A DNA stretch of 64,000 nt from Adiantum capillus-veneris (taxonomy: Eukaryota > Streptophyta > Polypodiopsida > Polypodiales > Pteridaceae), in the NCBI GenBank assembly GCA_014529385.2, contig CM043968.1, positions 130,379,018 through 130,443,017 on the forward strand, written 5' to 3'. This document shows, one piece after another, positions 57,486 through 64,000 of the stretch (positions are counted from its first letter, which is position 1; each line of letters begins with the position of its first letter). The notes below the pieces were generated by a model. It was not told the origin of the DNA. It did no database searches and saw only the letters and a list, made by a program, of their open reading frames with translations. A program made the translations under genes and the position numbers.

Positions 57486-58858
57486 TGCCCCCCTTCCTGA
57501 TGTAGATTCCGTCCTGGGAAGCTATTGAGTTGAAGCTCGTTCGTCGAGGTGGAAGAGCATTTGAGATGAATGTCCTTAGCCTTCTTCAGTCATTGGAAAA
57601 TCAAACAACATTGGCACAGTAATTGCATTCTCATATAGAATTAAAAAGCATATGCAGCTGTAGGCAGACAACGTGATTGGTAATAGAATTTTAAACCATT
57701 TGTCAGCAATAAAGATTAAATTGTAATATAATCAATGCATAAACAAATGAAAAGGTAAAAAATTAACTAGTCTGGGATCGCTAATTTAACGGTCGAAAGG
57801 CACTAGAGATCGACTATTAATACCATGGGTAAGCTTCTCAATTTTCTTTGGTCAATTAAGTTGTTTAATCGCGAGAGCCAAGTATTTCATGTTCAAGGAC
57901 TCACTAGAGGCTATACCTAGAAGAACTTTTAGTTAAGCTACGATAAAAGGAATTTCTCATGAAATCATCGCCTGACTAATTACCTTTTCTTTGACCTCCC
58001 AAAGTTTTTTCACAGTGATTCAATTTTGATATGTGTGCTTATTTTGTATGCCTTGGGTTGTTTGCTTTTCAAGGAAAAGCACCCACACTGGGAAACTCTA
58101 AGGCTCTAGTACCATAGGCGATACATGTGAGTGAAGTACCAAATCAAGCTGAGATTTCTCTTCCAGCTTAAGATTTTACATTGTGGCACTTTGATTTTTT
58201 GTTTGTTCATTTTTAGCATTTTAATTTTGTAACTTTGGGGGGTCATATAACATTGTTACCCTCCCCAGGCTCATCACACTAGTAAACTTTCTTTATAATA
58301 CTTAAGCTAAAGGTCAATAGCGACTAAGCCCACTAGAAAGCCCTAGTACATTTCACACAATGCTGCCTAAATCGAATTAAGAACCTAAGTAACCATTGAT
58401 AATTAGGAAGGCATTCCCCATGGTATTAAGAGAAGATATCTAACGCCTAGCTTGGTCAAACTAGCTTAGTCAGACTGCTTGATTTTTAAGCCTAGACAAG
58501 TGATTATGACAAAAAATTGTATTGAATTTAATGTTTGTGCTAAACAAAGGCACTAAATATTATGCTACCAATCACAATCAAAGTAGACAATCATAGATGC
58601 AAAAAAGATAAGGGGCAATGCTAATGGACAAGAAACACCTGTTTGTGTTGATGGTTGTACTTAATTTGAAGAGTGAGTCGAGATAAAGATTCCATGAAGG
58701 TCCAAATCCTAACAACAACAACACGCTCCTATACACACTAGGAAACACAAGGAATACCTCTAGGAGGCACATCAGTGGGAAAAGATACCAACACTTATTG
58801 AACACAACAAAAAAACAGAAGGAACCCTAACCTAATTATTTGCACTCTCCCTAGAGAG
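57486..58858 (-). other. Ty3-H purine tract and 3' noncoding region
   Basis: The minus strand reads AGGAAGGGGGGCA just before the LTR (57486-57498). The rest is noncoding and colinear with 47820-49103 of Ty3-G2. Confidence 0.8.
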
Positions 58859-59281
58859 TCAAGGAAATAGGATATTGTAGAGATTGGGGGGAAACCCTAA
58901 GGCTAAACCCCTATCCTCGTCATCGAGATAAACAAAGTCATCATCCATGAGACCATATGTGCCTTCCGTGTAGTCATGTAAATCTTCTTCTTCATCATAG
59001 GTACCCATGTTCACTAAGAAGGTCACTAGACGCCTATAGTCATCTTGGTCAAAAGGGTAGGCTTGTGCAATGGGAGAAACGCTCTCTACTAAGTATGGAT
59101 CAGTCATGGTCAAGAGATGTATCAGCGACTCTAACTCCTCAAAATTCCTCTCACATGCTAGCGTACCTACCAAATCCCATTCACATGCAAGCACCGGAAA
59201 GACCATGTGAAGCATTTGTGAAAAGTAACGAGGGTATGTCTCACCCAAGGCAGGAGTGGATGACTCTAGCGTACTAGCCAT
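58859..59281 (-). CDS. Ty3-H small acidic accessory ORF
   Basis: An intact 140-codon frame starts MASTLESSTPALGETY. It is acidic, especially toward the end (GTYDEEEDLHDYTEG, DDDFVYLDDEDRG), with leucine-rich helices in the middle (NFEELESLIHLLTM) and no zinc motif, membrane segment or enzyme signature that I recognise. It lies after the pol tail and about 140 bp downstream of a TATA-like box, before 1.37 kb of noncoding sequence and the 3' LTR. Ty3-G2 has unrelated or deleted sequence in this place. It could be an accessory or captured host fragment; whether it is translated is unknown. Confidence 0.55.
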   Translation of the reverse strand: MASTLESSTPALGETYPRYFSQMLHMVFPVLACEWDLVGTLACERNFEELESLIHLLTMTDPYLVESVSPIAQAYPFDQDDYRRLVTFLVNMGTYDEEEDLHDYTEGTYGLMDDDFVYLDDEDRGLALGFPPNLYNILFP

Positions 59282-59414
59282 ATCTGTATACGCAAATAGA
59301 TGATGGTTAGAGTGAAAATATTACAAGGGTCGTGTTCTTGTGCATAATGTGTTTTTATGATTTTGTCTTATGGCTCTTGCTCTTTTACTTTTTTATCTTG
59401 TTTTTGTGAGTATA

Positions 59415-59521
59415 AGGCTTTATATATACATTCCCTAAGATTGGAGATTAAGAGGCCAGGGAGGAAGGTTGAGAGGGAAGCAAGTGAGTGATGGATGCCA
59501 GCAAATACTCTCCCCTTCCTT
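59415..59521 (-). promoter_or_regulatory. Ty3-H internal purine tract and TATA-like box
   Basis: On the minus strand, AAGGAAGGGGAG (59510-59521) is followed by TATTTGCTGGCATCC and, about 80 bp on, TGTATATATAAAGCC (about 59417-59431). The arrangement matches 47485-47590 of Ty3-G2 and resembles the purine tract plus LTR start of Ty3-B. It could be a relic LTR promoter that drives the ORF at 58859-59281. Confidence 0.55.
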
Positions 59522-59528
59522 GGGTAGA

Positions 59529-60320
59529 TCATACCTTTTGGAATGATGTCGTCGCCTTTTGAAACCAATTGTTCCAAGTTTTTATGGGTGAAGGCTTTAA
59601 CCAATAGTTTTCGACCGCCCTATGCATTTCATCTAGTTGCAAGGGTGGTAAGGTACTATCCCATGATTTTATTTGCAACATTGTTGTAGGTGGTGAACTT
59701 ACAACGGGAGGTACAAACTCTTTCTTTCTTGTATGGATATGTACAATGGTAGGTGGAGGTTGTGTCGAAGCTTCTATTTCCGTATAGGAATTAGACGAAG
59801 AGCAAGAAGCTTCATTTGATTTCCCTGTCCCTGAGCTAGGTGGAACAAATCGTTCTTTCTTCGGTACCCAAACTAGCTCTGGAGCGGGTGTGTAGCATTC
59901 CGTGATTTTTTCCTTTCCGCGATCTTCAATTCGTTTGGGAGCCACATGATTGAGCTCACATGGGCCCGGTGACAAGTAAGAGCACAATTTACGTTTTGGC
60001 ACCCATATTTGATCATTTCCTTCATAGTAGCCTTGGGCTTCCAATAGTTTTTTTGGAATCCAACGCAACATTTCTTTACATTTCTTGGGGCGAATGGGAC
60101 GTCTCTTACTAGGCTCCTATCTTTTAGCACTGGCTATGGTCGCTAAAGAAGCTTTAGGGACCCACTTGTATGTTTTATTTTTTATATTGGGATGGGTCTT
60201 GTGTGTCTCAAGATTTATTTCAACTACATCAGTTGAAGCTCTAGAGACTTGGGCTATGGGAACATATGGTTCAACCTCTTGGACATGCAATGTTTTGGGT
60301 TGTATTTCCTTAAGAGGCAA
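59529..60320 (-). pseudogene. Ty3-H W[VI]PK tail
   Basis: The frame 60117-60320 has KTYKWVPKASLATIASAKR followed by a TAG. The frame 59529-60071 goes on with MLRWIPKKLLEAQGYYEGND, QIWVPKRKLC and LVWVPKKERF, and ends with WDSTLPPLQLDEMHRAVENY and TWNNWFQKATTSFQKV. It is colinear with G2 at 46830-47475. It follows the second retropepsin-like domain, showing that the tail sits at the C-terminus of pol when integrase is present. Confidence 0.78.
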
Positions 60321-60710
60321 TATCTCAGGCAGTATGGCTTGAGTGTGGCAGGTCTAAGAGTTGGTTTTTGTGTTGTGACACCCCCTACACCCCAATCAAT
60401 AGTGCATTTGGTGGCTATCATCCACATGCGTCCTAGATTTATATTACCCTCCATAGTTCCGACAGGCATGACCAAAAAGCCTTGAGCTACAACCCCATTG
60501 TCATAACTGACAGAAGTGTGCCAGATTCCAAAAACTGAAGTTTTTTTCTTATTGACACCCTTGAATTGGATAATACTCTAAGATAAAGGTGGCTTCCCTA
60601 ACTGACACCACACCCCATATGATAGCAGATTATATTTAGCACCCGTGTCCAATAAGGTGTTATATAGCACTTTTCCATAAGTGCTGTTTAGCTCAATAGG
60701 GTATCGTAGA
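60321..60710 (-). pseudogene. Ty3-H second retropepsin-like domain (PR2) after integrase
   Basis: In the integrase frame, after a basic linker, comes VLYNTLLDTGAKYNLLSYG (D-T-G-A at about 60637-60657) and WCQLGKPPLS, then a TAG at 60578-60580. The same frame resumes and reads GFLVMPVGTMEG and NINLGRMWMIATKCTIDW, which fits the C-terminal LGRxW..KxxIDW strand of retropepsins. The fold is therefore plausible with an intact active-site loop, in an unusual position downstream of integrase. The stop would inactivate it. Confidence 0.68.
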
Positions 60711-61577
60711 GGTGTTTCAGAGTCCAACCAATTCTCATTGGTTTCAACGTGGAATGCATGTGTGACTCCAAGGTTAGCCTCTCGTTTTCGTCTTATGCAT
60801 TGTTGTCGCTCCTTAGCCTCAGCTTGAACTTGTATCTTCTTCAATTCTATTTGTGTCTTGGCTGCCTTTTTTGTATGGATGGCACGTAGCTCCTCTTGGA
60901 TTAAAGGATCATAGTATCTTTTAAATTTTCTCCCATTGAGGAGTCCAATGGTTTCAACTCCATCAAGAGTCTCCACACGAATGGTTCCTTGTGGGGTGAT
61001 CTCACATACTCTATATGGTCCTTTTCCCGCATATTTCAACTTTTTCTTTTTGTTATGCACTCCATACATAAGGACTTTATCACCAACATTGATATCTTTG
61101 TTCTTTAGATGACGGTCATACCATTTCTTCCTCCTATCTTTCTCCACAAGTGCATTTTGCACAGCTAATTGCCTCTCTTCATCTAGCCTTTCAAGGATAT
61201 ATAATTGCTCAACTAAGGGGTTACCATCCCAACCTTCTTGAGAAACTACTTGAAGACTAGGAATGACAAACTCCCATGGCATAACCGCTTCTTGACCATA
61301 CACCATCTTGAATGGTGTGCAATTAATGGCAACTTTGTACGCAGTACGATAAGCCCATAGAGCTGATGTAAGATTTAAATCCGAATCTGTCAATGAGCTT
61401 CCACCGTTTTGGTTAAGATAGAGATTAAGGTCTTATTGGTGCTCTCAGCTTGGCCATTCTCTTGTGGATAATAAGGTGTGGACTTATGGTGAGCTATCAT
61501 AAAGTTGGTAGTGAGTTCTTTTATTACTCCATTTATAAAATGAGTACCATTGTCACTCACAATCTCAAAGGGACAAC
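60711..61577 (-). pseudogene. Ty3-H integrase, core and C-terminal parts
   Basis: The frame 61390-61577 (earlier residues of that ORF belong to the Copia-K LTR) has CPFEIVSDNGTHFING and YYPQENGQAESTNKTL, the second Asp and the Glu of the D-D-E triad. One shift near 61390 leads to LTSALWAYRTAYKVAINCTP and MVYGQEAVMP. The C-terminal part has VGDKVLMYGVHNKKKKLKYA, GKGPYRVCEITPQGTI and LNGRKFKRYYDP. The N-terminal zinc domain and first Asp are lost beyond Copia-K. Confidence 0.88.
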
Positions 61578-61804
61578 TGTTGGAATTAGGGTTGCAGAGA
61601 AACACACACAGCTAGGAGAAGATGAAGGAAGCTCAAGGCACGCAATAGAGAGTGTGTTACTTAGTGTGCAATGGAAAGATAGATAGCCCTAGTGTGATGG
61701 GCGTATATACAATGCACGGGGGAAAAAACCTCCTAAAGAGGAAAAAAATGCCCCGGCGGTCCTAGTGTGTTCACACACATCACTACCACATGTATATGGT
61801 AACA
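61578..61804 (-). repeat. Copia-K 3' LTR
   Basis: On the minus strand it starts TGTTACCATATAC and ends CTAATTCCAACA, 227 bp. The purine tract CCAGGGGGGATT is at 61805-61816 (minus). Confidence 0.85.
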
Positions 61805-61879
61805 AATCCCCCCTGGAGTGATGCGGTGAACGAGAGCTGGCACATGAGTAAAGAGAAGTGCCATGCCCTGAGGACAGGA

Positions 61880-63361
61880 TCAGCCCACAAAGGGGAGTAA
61901 GCCCAAAGCTTTGTGGAAAGCTTCAAGCTTCTCACGTGACAATGCCTTTGTGAAAAGATCTGCAAGGTTGTCCTGTGTTGGCACATAAGCCAAGCTGATC
62001 TCTCCTGCTGAGAGCCTCTCCCTGACATAGTGGTAATGCACCTCAATGTGCTTTGTGCGAGCATGAAAAACTGGGTTCCTCGCAACTGCCAATGCGCTCC
62101 GACTGTCAGTGTAGATAGTGTTGGCAGTGTCCTGTCCAACACCCAAATCAGCCATAAGGCATCTGAGCCATACACACTCAACCGTAGCTGTGAAGACTGC
62201 GCTGTACTCAGCCTCACAACTCGAAGTGGCCACAGTAGGTTGCTTCTTGCTCAACCATGATATACATGAACTGCCAAGCATGAAACACAAACCACTTGTG
62301 GACACTCGCGTGTCAAAACAACCAGCCCAATCTGAGTCCGAAAAAGCATGTAAGTATGGCGGCAATGATCCCCCCTTGGGATAAAACAAGCCAAGATGTA
62401 AAGTTCCACTAAGGTAGCGGAAAATCCTCTTGACAGCCTGCCAATGCTTAGACCCTGGGCTATGCATAAATCTGTTGACTTGTGAGACTGCAAACTGAAT
62501 ATCCGGCCTCGTGTTGCATACATAAATGAGGCAGCCAACAGTAGTTTGGTAAAGAGTGACATCAACAGGATCGCCAGCATCATGTAGACTCAACTTCAAA
62601 CTTGTTTCCATGGGAGTGGCAATAGGTTTGCAATCCTCAAGTCCAAACTTACATAGCAATTTCTCTATGTAACTTTTCTGACACAAGGCAATACCACCAT
62701 CACACTGCTTAAACTGTATACCCAAATAATGATGCAACAGCCCCAAATCTTTCATCTTGAAAGTAGCATTTAAATCAGCCTTAAATTCAACAATATGTCT
62801 CTCATTTGGTCCAGTGATCAGCAAATCATCAACATAAAGAACCACAATGAGAAGTACATCACCCTCACGCTTTACATACAATGTGCTTTCTGTTGGACTA
62901 TTACGAAAGCCTTGTTTGACCAAATGAGTGTCAGATTTCTCATACCAAGCACGAGGAGATTGCTTCAACCCATAAAAAGCCTTGTTACATTTGCACACTT
63001 TGTCCTCTTGTCCTTTTATGACAAAACCGCGAGGTTGCGTTACATAAACTTCCTCAAATATGTCACCATTCAAGAAAGCAGTAACAATGTCTGATTGATG
63101 TACATCCCAACCAAAATGAGCTGCCAATGCACATAGAAAATGCACAGTAGTCATACGACAAGTGGGAGCAAAAGTCTCTTCATAGTCTATGCCTTTTTGC
63201 TGTGCATAACCTTTTGCAACAAGTCAAGCCTTATGGCGGTCGATCTCACCATCCGGTTTGCGTTTCAATTTGTAAACCCACTTCGTACCAATGGCCTTTT
63301 TGCCAGGAGGCAAATCACATAAAGTCCATGTGTCATTCTCTATAAGTGCATCATATTCTGA
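61880..63361 (-). pseudogene. Copia-K reverse transcriptase and RNase H
   Basis: An open frame of 424 codons (61880-63154) has the QSDIVTAFLNGDIFEEVY motif, LYGLKQSPRAWY-like FYGLKQSPRAWYEK, VVLYVDDLLITG (Y-V-D-D), MKDLGLLHHYLGIQF, the RNase H DSDWAGC, SSCEAEYSAVFTA and RTKHIEVHYHYVRE, ending LSREKLEAFHKALGLLPFVG. Upstream in the same frame, LVAKGYAQQKGIDYEETFAP precedes it, with a TGA at 63224-63226 in place of a residue. The RT begins near 63361. One nonsense change keeps it from being intact. Confidence 0.9.
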
Positions 63362-64000
63362 TTACATGGCAACCATCCAATTTTCTGAATTTTGTGCTTC
63401 ATCAAAAGTCAGAGGCTCCTCAACATCATGTAAGCTAGACACAGCCAAAGCATAACAATCTGATGCATAAGATGCATGGCGAGAGCGTGAACGAGTACGA
63501 CTAGACAAAGGTGCATCCAATTTACTGTCACGCAAAGTGTGCACCAGCCATTTTGGCAAACCTCTAGCCTGCTCATTTTCAGCCCTTTCCTCATCAAGTA
63601 CATCATGTACATCTGCATCAGTAATAGGCTGATCTAAAACCTTTTCAGAAACCCCCATAGGCTGTACATTTGCCTCATTGGAACTTACATTCGTATTTCC
63701 ACCACTGAAAAGAGGCAACAAAGTGTCATAAATGTCATGTGAGCTTACATTACTGTCTCTAGTACATGACAGCAAGGGCTGAACAGAATCTTCCACAAAC
63801 ACTACATCCCGTGAAACCAGAATCCATTTTGTTTGCGGATGATACAACCTGTAACCTTTGCTTTCAGCACTATAACCAACAAAAATACATTTGACAGCCT
63901 TATCATCCAATTTTCTGCGCTGCACTTGTGGCACCAAACATATGCCAAACAGCCAAAAACACGCATGTGCTCAATAGAAGGCTTTCTATCATGCCAGGCT
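63362..64000 (-). pseudogene. Copia-K integrase C-terminal region and linker to RT
   Basis: The frame 63362-63937 has KAVKCIFVGYSAESKGYRLY and VSRDVVFVEDS, the conserved end of copia integrase, then a variable acidic linker and FDEAQNSENWMVAM, where a TAA (63362-63364) replaces the residue before SEYDALIEND. The upstream core is outside the window. Confidence 0.88.

Larger units (their letters stand above)
56120..61577 (-). mobile_element. Ty3-H: Ty3/gypsy element with extra domains after integrase, 5' part beyond Copia-K
   Basis: On the minus strand it ends with a 3' LTR (56120-57485, carrying a LINE) and purine tract. Further right come a small ORF, an internal purine tract/TATA, a W[VI]PK tail, a DTGA retropepsin-like domain and integrase, cut at 61577 by Copia-K. 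Its LTR and tail put it in one family with Ty3-A and Ty3-G. The remaining pol, gag and 5' LTR would be beyond Copia-K, outside the window. Confidence 0.86.
61578..64000 (-). mobile_element. Copia-K: Ty1/copia retrotransposon, right end outside the window
   Basis: Its 3' LTR (61578-61804) interrupts the Ty3-H integrase frame. The minus-strand interior then reads RNase H, RT and the integrase C-terminal linker up to 64000. Only two stops are seen in over 2 kb of pol, so it is the youngest-looking coding element here. The left flank ACAAC (61573-61577) is the expected target copy; the other lies outside. Confidence 0.9.

Overview
This is a nuclear window from a land plant with a repeat-rich genome. 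The evidence is nested Ty3/gypsy and Ty1/copia LTR retrotransposons, a primer binding site that matches the 3' end of plant tRNA-Asp(GUC), plant-style LINE fragments, and relics of an FCP1/NLI-type HAD phosphatase gene. There is no rRNA, tRNA, CRISPR array or operon. Some families (a LINE ending in CATTT repeats, and Ty3 elements with an unusual tail) make me suspect a seed-free plant such as a fern or lycophyte, but this is a weak inference.

Layout. 1-18459: Ty3-A, minus strand, 5' LTR at 17874-18459, running off the left edge. Its gag zinc-knuckle region is split by Ty3-B (4095-14789, plus strand), which has two LTRs, a 5-bp target duplication AGCTC, a tRNA-Asp PBS and a purine tract, but no reverse transcriptase or integrase. 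18460-23562: a LINE end and a decayed Ty3 element (Ty3-C). 23600-27033: two tandem FCP1-like phosphatase pseudogenes; the second is interrupted by a solo LTR of the Ty3-B family with TACAT duplications. 27700-28370: a minisatellite. 29484-31049: Copia-D, minus, cut by the LTR of Ty3-E (31050 to about 37150, minus). 38461-53676: Copia-F, plus, split inside its RT by a compound insertion, Ty3-G (41478-52415, ATGGC duplication). Ty3-G holds three LTRs and two copies in opposite orientation. 53689-55764: an unrecognised five-exon gene or pseudogene (gene X), apparently the only non-transposon gene here besides the phosphatase relics. 56120-61577: Ty3-H, minus, whose 3' LTR carries a 5'-truncated LINE. 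61578-64000: Copia-K, minus, inserted in the Ty3-H integrase and running off the right edge.

How the parts relate. Ty3-A, -G and -H share LTRs, and A and G share gag; B and E are related to each other in their 3' regions. Put together they suggest a lineage with the order gag, zinc knuckles, retropepsin, RT/RNase H, integrase, then a second retropepsin-like domain and a tail of W[VIL]P(K) repeats. Ty3-B and Ty3-G2 have independently lost the RT-integrase part while keeping gag, protease and tail, so they look like non-autonomous elements. Ty3-H also carries an internal purine tract and TATA-like box in front of a small acidic ORF, and Ty3-B has a long leader with a recurring palindrome. These are the most novel-looking signals in the window.
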